A DNA stretch of 34,563 bases from Paenibacillus marchantiophytorum (GCF_014640555.1 NZ_BMHE01000065.1:1-34563), one strand, 5' to 3'; positions 1-8,437 are shown, counted from the first letter of the stretch. The notes: generated from the letters alone by a model not told the origin. Numbers and translations are program-made.

Positions 1-207
1 GTTCCCTTATCTCCGCGCGATTGCAAAGCTAGAGGATCTCATTCTGCCAAATAGCTTGTTTATATCTCCAAACCAGCAGCAATTCGAACAAATAAGTACG
101 TTCACAGCTACCTTGTTCTCATCGCATCGAACCACTCCAACGTGATGGGCCGCCTACAACCCAAGCCTGGAGACTGGCGTCAATCTCCAACATTTAAATT
201 CTGGGCC
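1..207. other. Intergenic sequence without recognisable gene
   Basis: No convincing coding region is seen. The minus strand has a short open stretch with a Cys-Cys pair but no start, ribosome binding site or family signature. It may be further mobile-element debris next to the IS91-like remnant. Confidence 0.3.
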
Positions 208-222
208 AGCTTCACTCACCCC

Positions 223-433
223 AACCCAAAAACATGTCTCTTAGACCTTCTTCGATGGTCAAGATAACATGTCGATGGTTGACTTGAGATACGTCCTCAG
301 ACAAGACTCGGCTCTACTCTTCCGTTTCCCCGCATGAACACGTCGTGCAGAAACGTCCCTTGCACCGAAAAGGGCACCATCTTAAGATCGTGGCACCCTT
401 CACATGCGAGCAGCTTAAACCCTTTGTTCGGGT
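223..433 (-). pseudogene. IS91-type transposase fragment (zinc-ribbon region), decayed
   Basis: The minus strand reads, over two frames, a peptide containing CEGC, then FCTTCSCGETEE, then a stop, then SRVLSEDV, VNHRHVILTIEEGLRD and MFLG. The CxxC...CxxC pattern followed by an NHRHVI/LTIEEGLRD block resembles the N-terminal zinc-binding region of IS91-family (Y1/Y2 HUH) transposases as I remember them. The fragment is broken by a frameshift between the two cysteine pairs and by one in-frame TAG where Trp is expected. No catalytic tyrosine region or element ends are visible. Near-identical 15-base direct repeats (208-222 and 435-449; 14 of 15 bases match) flank it, which may reflect the event that trimmed it. 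It is a dead remnant, and the family name rests on recall of the motif. Confidence 0.6.
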
Positions 434-480
434 AAGCTTCGCTCACCCCAAAACATATAAATTCTTATATATAGAAATAA

Positions 481-499
481 ACCTAGCCGCAGGCTAGGT
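481..499 (-). terminator. Hairpin terminator after the GH92-like stub
   Basis: ACCTAGCC-GCA-GGCTAGGT forms a perfect 8-bp stem with a 3-base loop. On the minus strand it is followed by a T-rich run (TTTATTTCTATATAT). It lies about 40 bases downstream of the minus-strand stop at 540. This fits an intrinsic terminator left behind by the truncated gene. Confidence 0.55.
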
Positions 500-539
500 T
501 CTACAATTGCGTGCTGGGCGAGTGGGAACCACAGGCACC

Positions 540-692
540 CTAATCGTTCATACTGGACAGGGAATACGGCAGATCCGCATGGGCATACGTTTTACTGGTT
601 GGCGCATCCGTCATCCGAAACTTCAGCACACCGCCCGCGACAATCTGCTCATGCGTGACATATAAAGCGTCCGTTGCTTCATCGCAAAGACT
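540..692 (-). pseudogene. C-terminal stub, GH92-type glycosidase-like
   Basis: The minus-strand frame ending at 540 reads DALYVTHEQIVAGGVLKFRM followed by a Pro/Thr/Lys segment and ADLPYSLS. The 'ITHEEI..GGTLVFEM'-like block is typical of the extreme C-terminus of family 92 alpha-mannosidase-like glycosidases, as I recall it. An ATG-initiated frame extends to 776, but the homologous part appears to start near 690. The upstream part runs into the promoter of the divergent oxidoreductase gene and has no ribosome binding site. I therefore read it as the last ~50 codons of a gene whose body was deleted, still followed by its terminator at 481-499. A short unknown gene is the alternative. Confidence 0.45.
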
Positions 693-734
693 TAACCTAA
701 ATTTGATGTTTGCAAAGCGTCCGCAGGGCAATCT

Positions 735-750
735 TGTATTATATAATACA
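735..750. promoter_or_regulatory. Perfect 16-bp palindrome with -10-like core
   Basis: TGTATTATATAATACA is a perfect palindrome 47 bases upstream of the oxidoreductase start. It contains TATAAT on both strands. It could be the -10 region and/or an operator for a dimeric repressor. No convincing -35 is seen at the normal distance. Confidence 0.4.
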
Positions 751-796
751 TGTAAACAAGTTATGTCATCATACATCAGATAGGTGGTCCACTCAC

Positions 797-1795
797 ATGC
801 AGAAAACGATGAAAGCCGCGCTAATCACTAACTATAGCGGGGTTTCGGGAATCGAGTTTGGTGAAACGCCAGTGCCACAAATAACAAGCGGCGAAGTGCT
901 CATCCAAGTTCATGCGGCCTCGATTAATCCCGCTGATCTATTATTTCTTCATGGGAACTATGGCATGACAAGGGCTTTGCCTTCGGTTGGCGGTATGGAA
1001 GGGTGCGGAACCGTCATCGCAACTGGAAGCAGCCTTGCCGCGCGTATGCTCAAAGGCAAACGAGTAGCGTTCGTCTCCGAAGGGTTCGGTTCATGGTCCG
1101 AATATACGAAGGCAAGTGCAATGACCTGTATGGTCCTGCCAAATCACGTAACGGACGAGCAAGGCGCCGTCTTCTTCGTGAATCCAGCCAGTGCGATGGC
1201 TATGGTGAAAATCGCCAAGAAGCTTAAATCCAAAGCGATCGTTCAAACCGCTGGTGCAAGCGCTCTCGGGCGAATTCTGACCAAGCTTGGCAGCGAGCAC
1301 GGGATTCCGATCATTAGCATTGTCCGCAAAAGCGAGCAGGAGCAGTTGCTCCGCGAATTGGGCGGACAGCATATTATGAACAGCAGCTCTGCAACCTTCG
1401 AGCAGGACCTGAAGATGAAATGCCATCAGCTTGGCGCTACGGTCTGCTTCGATGCTGTTGGTGGCGAGTTGACAGGCCCTGTGCTGTCAGCCTTGCCAGA
1501 TGGCTCCTCACTCTTCCAATATGGCCTGCTTGGCGGTCATCAAACAACGATCAATGCGGATGATCTCGTCTTCCGGCGGAAGCGGATTAGCGGCTTCTGG
1601 GCATCCGATTGGGTGAAAACGCAATCCATCTTCGAACTCCTCGCCCTGCAAGGCGCGATGAAGAAATCGATCGGATCTCATATCCAAACCGAGATCAGCC
1701 AGACCTATAACTTGCATCAAACGGTTGATGCAATCGAGCATTACACGGCAAGCATGACCTCCGGCAAAGTCCTGCTGCTGCCCGCTTCACGCTGA
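797..1795 (+). CDS. Zinc-independent MDR oxidoreductase (quinone oxidoreductase-like)
   Basis: This 332-aa medium-chain dehydrogenase/reductase probably reduces a quinone or enone with NADPH in the cytoplasm. The N-terminal GroES-like domain (about 13-130) carries HAASINPADL, the typical quinone-oxidoreductase motif, and lacks the structural-zinc cysteines. The Rossmann domain follows with TAGASALGR and CFDAVGG. The start at 797 is preferred over upstream in-frame codons because AGGTGG lies 9 bases before it and MKAALI follows, as in the family. A TATAAT-containing palindrome lies upstream and a hairpin terminator downstream. The MFS exporter follows on the same strand, but the terminator suggests separate transcription. 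The exact substrate cannot be told. Confidence 0.85.
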   Translation: MQKTMKAALITNYSGVSGIEFGETPVPQITSGEVLIQVHAASINPADLLFLHGNYGMTRALPSVGGMEGCGTVIATGSSLAARMLKGKRVAFVSEGFGSWSEYTKASAMTCMVLPNHVTDEQGAVFFVNPASAMAMVKIAKKLKSKAIVQTAGASALGRILTKLGSEHGIPIISIVRKSEQEQLLRELGGQHIMNSSSATFEQDLKMKCHQLGATVCFDAVGGELTGPVLSALPDGSSLFQYGLLGGHQTTINADDLVFRRKRISGFWASDWVKTQSIFELLALQGAMKKSIGSHIQTEISQTYNLHQTVDAIEHYTASMTSGKVLLLPASR

Positions 1796-1810
1796 TTGTC
1801 ATGAGAAGAT

Positions 1811-1852
1811 AAGGGCATGCGCCTTTAGGGCTGTATGCGCTTGTTTATTTTT
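1811..1852 (+). terminator. Rho-independent terminator after the oxidoreductase
   Basis: AAGGGCATGCGCC and GGCTGTATGCGCTT form an imperfect stem around a TTTAG loop, followed by GTTTATTTTT. It starts 16 bases after the stop codon. Confidence 0.55.
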
Positions 1853-1952
1853 GAAGTGAAGCAGGAAGCACTCGATGGATAAAGACGCGGCAATTAGGTT
1901 AATTTAATGTACGTTATGATTAATCTATTGCGAGGTGTGCGCAGCGCTAGCT

Positions 1953-3185
1953 ATGGGGAATTCCAATAAGAAAGAGCTTCTATCCATCGCATCCATCCCA
2001 CTCATTATGACGCTTGGGAACTCAATGTTAATTCCGGTACTGCCGGCCATTCGAAGCAAGCTCGGTGTTACGTCCCTTCAGGTAAGCTTGCTAATTACCG
2101 TTTATTCCGCTGTCGCTATCCTTTTGATTCCGATTGCCGGATATTTATCCGACAAATACGGTCGGAAATTCGTCATTATTCCCAGCTTGCTCATAACAGG
2201 AATTGGCGGGTTAATCGCGGGCTTGGCCGCTTGGTGGATGGATCATTCCTACGTCGTCATGCTGATCGGCCGCTTCGTGCAAGGCGTTGGCGCCGCGGGG
2301 GCTTTTCCCATCGTTATCCCTTTAGTTGGCGATTTGTTCAAAAAGGACAGCGACGTCAGCAGCGGCTTGGGACTGGTAGAAACGGCAAATACCTTCGGGA
2401 AGGTGCTCAGTCCGATTCTAGGATCAGCCCTATCCATGGTTGTGTGGTTTCTGCCATTCATGTTTATTCCCGTTCTGTGTGTGATTTCGATGCTGTTGGT
2501 GCTTTTTATGGTGAAGCCCCCAACCAAGAGCTCGAAGCCGACGAAATCGATATCTTTTTCCGACTACCTTGCCCAGATTAAAACGATCTTCAAAAACAAC
2601 GGCCGCTGGTTATATGCTATCTTCGCTATCGGTTGTGTCTGTATGCTTGTTATTTTCGGCGTTTTAACGTATTTATCCGATCTCTTGGAAGAGAAAGCTC
2701 ATGTATATGGCATTGTGAAAGGCTGCTTGCTGGCGATCCCGCTTGCCGCTTTATGCATTGCTTCCTACGTGACGGGTAAAGTGATTGGCAAGAACCAACT
2801 TCTCATGAAATGGCTTATTGTCGCGGGTCTGCTGCTGCTTGCCGGCAGTCTTCTGGTGTGTGGACTGGTCGGCTCCACGTTCCTGCTTCTGGTATTCATC
2901 AGCTTGGCCGGTATCGGAATCGGTGCCGCATTGCCTTGCCTGGATGTGATGATTACGGAAGGCATACCGAAGGAAGAGCGCGGCACGATCACATCGATTT
3001 ATAGCTCGATGCGCTTCATTGGCGTAGCCATCGGGCCACCACTTGCTTCTATTTTGGTCAAAAACTCGCCTTCCCTGATGTTCTATATGATTGCGGGAAT
3101 CAGCATTCTGGCGGGAGCGATCGCTTTGTTCGCCATCAAGCCCAAAAAAGATGAACAAGCCCCTCTCAAGAGAGCCCTCGCTTGA
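1953..3185 (+). CDS. MFS drug/metabolite efflux transporter (DHA1-like)
   Basis: This roughly 410-aa major facilitator has about 12 hydrophobic segments. Between segments 2 and 3 it carries the signature GYLSDKYGRKFV (MFS motif A). The early LPAIRSKLGVTSLQVSLL segment and the length resemble TetA/Bcr-type proton-coupled drug exporters. A hydrophilic central loop (KPPTKSSKPTKS) separates the two halves. Two starts are possible. GTG at 1935 has no Shine-Dalgarno. ATG at 1953 has GAGGTG 15 bases upstream, which is long, and gives the more family-like N-terminus. A TATGAT hexamer (1915-1920) may be the -10. The substrate is unknown. The gene ends in a terminator shared with the convergent kdp operon. 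Confidence 0.85.
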   Translation: MGNSNKKELLSIASIPLIMTLGNSMLIPVLPAIRSKLGVTSLQVSLLITVYSAVAILLIPIAGYLSDKYGRKFVIIPSLLITGIGGLIAGLAAWWMDHSYVVMLIGRFVQGVGAAGAFPIVIPLVGDLFKKDSDVSSGLGLVETANTFGKVLSPILGSALSMVVWFLPFMFIPVLCVISMLLVLFMVKPPTKSSKPTKSISFSDYLAQIKTIFKNNGRWLYAIFAIGCVCMLVIFGVLTYLSDLLEEKAHVYGIVKGCLLAIPLAALCIASYVTGKVIGKNQLLMKWLIVAGLLLLAGSLLVCGLVGSTFLLLVFISLAGIGIGAALPCLDVMITEGIPKEERGTITSIYSSMRFIGVAIGPPLASILVKNSPSLMFYMIAGISILAGAIALFAIKPKKDEQAPLKRALA

Positions 3186-3194
3186 GAACAAAAA

Positions 3195-3252
3195 ACAAGC
3201 CCTATTCGTGGCCGGCGAGCAATCGCTGAACGGGCCATGAATGGGCTTTTTT
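3195..3252. terminator. Bidirectional terminator between MFS gene and kdpE
   Basis: AAGCCC.ATTC.TGGCC pairs with GGCCA.GAAT.GGGCTT in a long interrupted stem. It is flanked by an A-run on the left and TTTTTT on the right. It therefore works as an intrinsic terminator in either direction, fitting the two converging genes. Confidence 0.8.
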
Positions 3253-3260
3253 GGGGGAGG

Positions 3261-3962
3261 TCAGACTGGTTCCTGCCAGGTAAATCGATAGCCAATCCCC
3301 GGCTCTGTGACAATATATTTCGGGCGGGTCGGATCTTCCTCCAGCTTCTTCCTTAGGTGACCTACATAGACTCTGAGATACTGACTGTCCGATTCATATT
3401 GATGGCCACCCCACACCTGCTTGAGCAGTTGGCGATGCGTCATAACGCGGCCGGCGTTGATAGCCAACACTTTCAACAAGTCATACTCCGTTGGTGTCAG
3501 CTTCAACTTCTCTCCGTGCAGCTCTACGCTGCGTTGAGATAGATCAATCACGATAGGACCTAAGCGGAGCACAGGTTCGTCCTGTGTTTTGGCTGTATGC
3601 CGCAGGGCTACGCGCATGCGAGCCATAAATTCGCCCATGCCGAAAGGCTTGGTCACATAATCATCCGCGCCACGGTCGAGGGCAGCTACCTTATCTTGCT
3701 CCTGATCTTGGGCGGTCAGGATAATAATCGGCACCTGCGACCACTCCCGAATATGCTGAAGCACTTCCATACCGCTGAGATCCGGTAATCCCAAATCCAA
3801 TACAATCAGATCAGGCCTTACCATCGTCGCTTGCAGCATGCCTTCTTGCCCCGTCGCAGCCTCTGCCGCTTCAAAGCCGTGGGCTGTCAAGGTGACCCGC
3901 AATAATTTGCGGATCTGCGGTTCATCATCAATAATTAAAATCTTCGCTCCTGTTGCTGTCAT
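3261..3962 (-). CDS. kdpE: KdpE response regulator (OmpR/PhoB type)
   Basis: This 233-aa regulator activates the high-affinity potassium pump operon. The receiver domain (1-120) has the acidic pair D12-D13, phosphoacceptor D56 (VLDLGLPD), T83 and K105. The C-terminal winged helix (about 130-228) ends in the OmpR-type LRVYVGHLRKKLEEDP and GIGYRF. It is the last gene of the minus-strand kdp operon, and its start lies 35 bases inside the end of the kinase gene, which implies translational coupling. Its operon position and similarity to KdpE make the symbol likely. Its DNA site cannot be read from the sequence. Confidence 0.92.
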   Translation of the reverse strand: MTATGAKILIIDDEPQIRKLLRVTLTAHGFEAAEAATGQEGMLQATMVRPDLIVLDLGLPDLSGMEVLQHIREWSQVPIIILTAQDQEQDKVAALDRGADDYVTKPFGMGEFMARMRVALRHTAKTQDEPVLRLGPIVIDLSQRSVELHGEKLKLTPTEYDLLKVLAINAGRVMTHRQLLKQVWGGHQYESDSQYLRVYVGHLRKKLEEDPTRPKYIVTEPGIGYRFTWQEPV

Positions 3963-5493
3963 TTCTATCCCTCTCTTGCTCAGCGAATTGTACGGGCAAA
4001 CTGATATGAATTACCGTGCCGCGCTTTCCATTCAGGGTCGCTGTAATCTGTCCATGATGGGCGTCTATGATACTTTTGCAAATCGCCAGGCCAAGACCGG
4101 TACCAGGGATATGTTTGGTCATTTGTCCTCTATAGAACTTCTCAAACACCCGCTCCAAATCGTAAGGCGCAATGCCAGTTCCCTCGTCCTTCACCGAAAG
4201 CTCCAACCGATCTCCCTGCTGCACCGCTTCAATCACGATTTCGCTGCCTTCGGGCGAATATTTGATCGCATTGCTGATCACATTAATCAGCACTTGTTCG
4301 ATGAGCACCTCATCCAGCGGCACAGACGGCAGATCATCGGCAAGACGAACGCTCATCTTCCGATGGTGGAGCGAATCCTTCAGTTGGGCAAGCGCAACGC
4401 CAACCACATCCTCAATGCCGCACCATTGTTTATTTAGGCGCAGCATGCCGCTCTCAATCCGGACCATGCCAAGCAGGTTCCCGACTAGTCTATTCATCCG
4501 CGTAGAGCCTTCCCTGATCGTCAGCAGCAGCTCGCGGCGGTCTTCTGGACTGAACACATCCTCGCCTTCGAGCAGACCTGTAACCGATCCTATAATGGTG
4601 GCTAGCGGCGTGCGCAATTCATGCGAAAGCGAGTCGAGCAGCGCCGTCCGAAGTTTCTCCGACTCGGCCGTCAACTGCGCCACCTTGGCTTCGTTAGCCA
4701 GCTTGACGCGAGAGATCGCGACCGCAACCAGATCGGAGAGCGCTTCGATGATGCGGATCAGCTCCGGCATGTCGGCCATCGGCCGATCCCCGACATACAC
4801 AGCCAATACGCCATGGACTTCGCTTTCTGTATTCAGGGGGACATGCAGATCTGCCGACTCCCGCAAGGAGGCTGTGCCGCGACCGGCCCGGGCATTCTGC
4901 TTATAAACCCATGCAGCGATCGACAGATGGGATTCATCCTTGGCCCAATCGAGACTATCCTTGGAGTATGCCTCTAATTGCTGATCTCCTGCTGCAGTTG
5001 GCAAAAAAACAGCTGCCTGGGCATGCAGCGTATCAGCCACGTGCTGGACAATCTGATTCAGCAGCACTTCCAGATCCGAAATAGCCGTGATCTGCCGACT
5101 GAGCGCATACAAAGCCGCCGTGCTCGCTTCTCTCTGGTGGGCTTGTTGAAATTGGTTGCGCAGCCTCGAAGCCAAGCTGGCTGTTAACGCAGCAACGGAT
5201 AGAAAAACCAAAAAAGAGATCACATATCGCAAATCAGCCACATTAAGACTCAACACAGGGGGCACAAACAAGAAATCAAAGGCTAATACGCCGACCCCCG
5301 CCGCAAAAAATGATGGCCCTTTGCCCCAGCGCACAGCGCTAATCAGCACAGGAATCAAATAAAGAAGCGCGATATTCACTAAGCCGAGGAAAGGACCACA
5401 AGCCTTTAAGAGCAAAGTCAAAACAACAATGCTCAGTGTAGTAATTCCATAATATTTCCAATAATTAGCTGGGTTCTGTGTTTGATTGATCAT
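3928..5493 (-). CDS. kdpD: KdpD-type sensor kinase, C-terminal half as a separate protein
   Basis: This 521-aa protein corresponds to the membrane and kinase half of a normal ~900-aa KdpD. Residues 15-110 hold the closely spaced membrane helices of the DUF4118 region. A GAF-like domain (about 120-260) follows. Next come the HisKA box with phosphoacceptor H291 (LSHELRTPLATI) and an HATPase with NVISNAIKYSP, DEGTGIAP and GTGLGLAI. It begins exactly where the N-terminal KdpD/Usp part would stop. The N-terminal part is the preceding gene, ending 4 bases upstream. Both frames are closed by their own stops, so this is a genuine gene split and not a single-base sequencing error. It presumably phosphorylates KdpE; how the two halves communicate is unknown. 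Confidence 0.9.
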   Translation of the reverse strand: MINQTQNPANYWKYYGITTLSIVVLTLLLKACGPFLGLVNIALLYLIPVLISAVRWGKGPSFFAAGVGVLAFDFLFVPPVLSLNVADLRYVISFLVFLSVAALTASLASRLRNQFQQAHQREASTAALYALSRQITAISDLEVLLNQIVQHVADTLHAQAAVFLPTAAGDQQLEAYSKDSLDWAKDESHLSIAAWVYKQNARAGRGTASLRESADLHVPLNTESEVHGVLAVYVGDRPMADMPELIRIIEALSDLVAVAISRVKLANEAKVAQLTAESEKLRTALLDSLSHELRTPLATIIGSVTGLLEGEDVFSPEDRRELLLTIREGSTRMNRLVGNLLGMVRIESGMLRLNKQWCGIEDVVGVALAQLKDSLHHRKMSVRLADDLPSVPLDEVLIEQVLINVISNAIKYSPEGSEIVIEAVQQGDRLELSVKDEGTGIAPYDLERVFEKFYRGQMTKHIPGTGLGLAICKSIIDAHHGQITATLNGKRGTVIHISLPVQFAEQERDRNDSNRSEDFNY

Positions 5494-5497
5494 ATCT

Positions 5498-7798
5498 TCA
5501 TTTTACCCTATTTCCGGACGTTTGCCACGATTCATAATCGGCTACAATCAGCACGTCCATGTGACTGGTCAGCGGCAAAAGTTGCTTTACCGCAGCATCT
5601 TTCCAGACGATGATTTGAGTAGCGCCAACTCTGTTGGCCACGGCTGCAAAGGCATGTGGAATTTGCTTGCCTCCTGCCACTTCTCCGAATGAAAATTCAC
5701 CGCCGAGCCTCTGCGCCAGCTTCTCAATAGCTTCCATCTGCCGCTCCAGTTCTTCGCTTCTGCGGGGAGCAATGAATGTCACATGCCATGCCGCTTTCAA
5801 TCGATGAGCAATTCGAAAACCACGGCGGATCAAGCGATCCGCATGCGAAATTTCCGTGATGCATACGCAAATCACTTCTTTCCGTCTCCATGGCCCGCGC
5901 AGCGAGCTCTTCCGTTCCATAGATTCCAGCCGTTCATCTACATCATCCGCGATTTCGCGTAAAGCGAGCTCACGCAAAGCGATCAGATTTCCCGTTTTGA
6001 AAAAGTTATTAAGCGCTTGATCGACCTTCACCATCGCATAAATCTTTCCTTCCCTCATGCGAAGCTGCAGGGCTTGGGGGGCAACGTCGATTAATTGAAC
6101 TTCATCCGCCGTTCGCAGAATGCTGTCTGGAACGGTCTCGCGAACCCGAATCCCTGTAATCTGCTCGACCGCATCATTCAAGCTTTCCAAGTGCTGCACG
6201 TTCATCGTGGCAATCACCGAAATACCTGCTTCCAGGATCTCCAGTACATCTTCATACCTTTTTTTATGCTTGCTGCCCGGTACATTGGAATGCGCTAGTT
6301 CATCTACCAGAACCACTTCGGGTCGAAGTTCGATGATAGCAGCTGTATCCATCTCCTCCAGCTTGACGCCCTGATACCTGATTTCTGCTCTTGGCAGGAC
6401 AGCGAGATCACCAATCTGCGCAATGGTTTCTTTTCTCCCATGGGTTTCGAGCAACCCAACTTTCACGTCAATCCCTTTCCTGAGCAGATCATTGCCTTCC
6501 CGCAGCATGGTATAGGTTTTCCCGACACCCGGAGCAGCGCCGATATACACTTTGAATCTGCCTCGCTTGATCTCCCCAATCTTCTCCTCCACTTCCTGCT
6601 TGCTGAGACGCTTATACTTGTAGGCTTCCTTCTGCGAATGGATATGGGCTGGAAGGATGCGTTCCCCTTCGTGCGAAGCGCGATCGGCCACCAGGAATAG
6701 ATCGATATTGCGTGTCCTTTTCAAAAGGCCATTGATCACTGATCCCTGCAGCAAGGTTTGCCATTTGGTCTGCTTGGAGTGGCCTAGGACCAGACGTGTT
6801 ACTTTATGCGCGACAGCATAATCGACAAGCGTTCGCGGAATCGAACGGCGGGAGCGCAGGGGCAATTCTTCGAATTTGGCGCCTATTTTATGGACAAGCT
6901 TCATCATAGACTTGCGGAAAGCCGTCGCTTCCTTCGTCAGAGGTTTATTGAATTTACGCAGCGTAACCACATGCAAATCACCATTCAAGCGTTTAGCGAT
7001 CTGCTGACCTCTACGCACATAAATCGAGCCATTCCAGTGATATTGCGTCGTTACCAAAATGCGCTCGGTCGCCCCGGATGGCCCCATATAGCCCATTTCT
7101 TCGCGGTGTGCTTCCAATGAATCGTTCACGTCCTCGGCAACAAGACGAAGGGCCAGCTCGCGAAGCACGCCTAAATTGCCGCGCTGAAATAAGGCTGAAT
7201 CCCGACTGGCTCTCAAATGACCTTCTTCCAGTCGGTTCAAGATCGTTTCCGGTGTCGCATCAATTAATCGCACCTCATCGGCCAATTCCAATGTATCCGA
7301 GGGGACACAGGGACCCACTTCAATTCCGGTCAGTTTATGCGCTACCTCCATCGCCTCTTCCAGCTCATACACATTGACGGTAGTAATGACACTAATGTCA
7401 TGAGCGAGCAAGAATTTAATATCCTCCAAGCGGGAGGGGAACCTGGCGCCTTCTCGATTGCAATGGGCTAGCCCGTCTACGAGAACTACTTCCGGATTTC
7501 GCTCAATCAGGGCTTCCAGGTTCAAATCCTTTTGTTCCCTGCCGTCTTTGCTCCAATGAATGCTCGGAACCCTTTCCAGATCACCTAATTGTTCCACGGT
7601 TTCGGGCCTCTGAAGTGTAGATACCGCACAGATCACGACATCGATCCCCTGCTGCTTGAGATTATGCCCCTCGCGAAGCATATGATAGGTTTTCCCCGAC
7701 CCGCTAACCGCGCCGATATAGATTTTCAAGCTGCCGCGATGTAATTTGGAGATGGATAATAGAATTTCTTCCGGTGTTTTCCTTTTGAACCCTTCCAA
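5498..7798 (-). CDS. Tandem-duplicated KdpD N-terminal protein (KdpD-Usp-KdpD-Usp)
   Basis: This 766-aa soluble protein is built of two KdpD-ATPase/universal-stress units. Unit 1 (about 15-375) has Walker A GAVSGSGKT (29-37), a Walker B-like VVLVDGLAH (104-112) and a Usp domain with LGHSKQTKWQTLLQGS near 338-353. Unit 2 (about 400-755) has canonical GAAPGVGKT (420-428), VVLVDELAH (495-503) and TMNVQH (531-536), but its Usp domain lacks the LGxS signature. The start is TTG at 7798, with AAGGAG 11 bases upstream; nearby ATGs are out of frame. It sits between kdpC and the kinase gene. In KdpD these domains sense intracellular signals (ATP, potassium, and c-di-AMP at the Usp domain in Staphylococcus). 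The duplication and the missing kinase domain are unusual. Confidence 0.9.
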   Translation of the reverse strand: MEGFKRKTPEEILLSISKLHRGSLKIYIGAVSGSGKTYHMLREGHNLKQQGIDVVICAVSTLQRPETVEQLGDLERVPSIHWSKDGREQKDLNLEALIERNPEVVLVDGLAHCNREGARFPSRLEDIKFLLAHDISVITTVNVYELEEAMEVAHKLTGIEVGPCVPSDTLELADEVRLIDATPETILNRLEEGHLRASRDSALFQRGNLGVLRELALRLVAEDVNDSLEAHREEMGYMGPSGATERILVTTQYHWNGSIYVRRGQQIAKRLNGDLHVVTLRKFNKPLTKEATAFRKSMMKLVHKIGAKFEELPLRSRRSIPRTLVDYAVAHKVTRLVLGHSKQTKWQTLLQGSVINGLLKRTRNIDLFLVADRASHEGERILPAHIHSQKEAYKYKRLSKQEVEEKIGEIKRGRFKVYIGAAPGVGKTYTMLREGNDLLRKGIDVKVGLLETHGRKETIAQIGDLAVLPRAEIRYQGVKLEEMDTAAIIELRPEVVLVDELAHSNVPGSKHKKRYEDVLEILEAGISVIATMNVQHLESLNDAVEQITGIRVRETVPDSILRTADEVQLIDVAPQALQLRMREGKIYAMVKVDQALNNFFKTGNLIALRELALREIADDVDERLESMERKSSLRGPWRRKEVICVCITEISHADRLIRRGFRIAHRLKAAWHVTFIAPRRSEELERQMEAIEKLAQRLGGEFSFGEVAGGKQIPHAFAAVANRVGATQIIVWKDAAVKQLLPLTSHMDVLIVADYESWQTSGNRVK

Positions 7799-7833
7799 GA
7801 GGCATCATGCTCCTTAGCTAAAATGACGCAGAC

Positions 7834-7862
7834 AGCCACCCCCGTTAAATACGAGAGTGGCT
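7834..7862 (-). other. Intercistronic hairpin between kdpC and the KdpD N-terminal gene
   Basis: AGCCACTC and GGGTGGCT pair across the 75-base gap after kdpC. No U-run follows on the minus strand. It could be an mRNA stability or processing element that lowers expression of the regulatory genes relative to the pump. Its function is inferred only from position. Confidence 0.4.
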
Positions 7863-7873
7863 TGCCTGCTAAC

Positions 7874-8437
7874 TCACAATTTCACTTGCTTCAGCAGTTC
7901 TCTATTTAATTCGGTCACATTCACCCTAGGTTCTCCGAATATACCGAGTTGACGCGTCTTGGTCAGTCGATCTACCAGATCATTGAGGGTTGTCTCCGCA
8001 AGGCCTGTTGCTCGGCTAATTCTCGGCACTTGAGCTTTAGTGCCCTCCGGCGATAAATCCGGATCGAAGCCGGAACCCGAGATGGTTACCAACTCCGCCG
8101 GGATATCCGTTAGCTTGGGATTTTCCTTCTTCCAAGCTTCTACCTTCTCCGCCATGGCTGCCGCATAATCGCTTGAGGCTACGGCTGTATTCGAGCCTGA
8201 GGAAGCGGTCGGATCGTAGTTGGCTGCCGATGCTCGGGGTTGGAAAAGTTTCGGTGATTCGAAGCCTTGCGCCAATAATTCGGAGCCGCGCACCACGCCT
8301 TCCGTTTCTATCAGACTTCCATTTGCTTGTTTGGGAAACAGGACCTGAGCCACACCTGTCGTTGCCAGCGGATAAATAAGCCCGCAGACAATCATGAACA
8401 ATAAAGAAACACGAACAGCTATCCAAACCGATTTCAT
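7874..8437 (-). CDS. kdpC: KdpC, potassium-transporting ATPase C subunit
   Basis: This 187-aa subunit is the usual length for KdpC. One N-terminal membrane helix (about 5-30, with GLIYPLATTGVAQVLFP) anchors an extracytoplasmic domain. That domain contains RGSELLAQGF, FQPRASAANYDPTASSGSN and SGSGFDPDLSP, all hallmark KdpC blocks. It is needed for assembly and ATP affinity of the KdpFABC complex. GAGGAG lies 8 bases before the ATG. It follows kdpB closely on the same strand. Confidence 0.95.
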   Translation of the reverse strand: MKSVWIAVRVSLLFMIVCGLIYPLATTGVAQVLFPKQANGSLIETEGVVRGSELLAQGFESPKLFQPRASAANYDPTASSGSNTAVASSDYAAAMAEKVEAWKKENPKLTDIPAELVTISGSGFDPDLSPEGTKAQVPRISRATGLAETTLNDLVDRLTKTRQLGIFGEPRVNVTELNRELLKQVKL

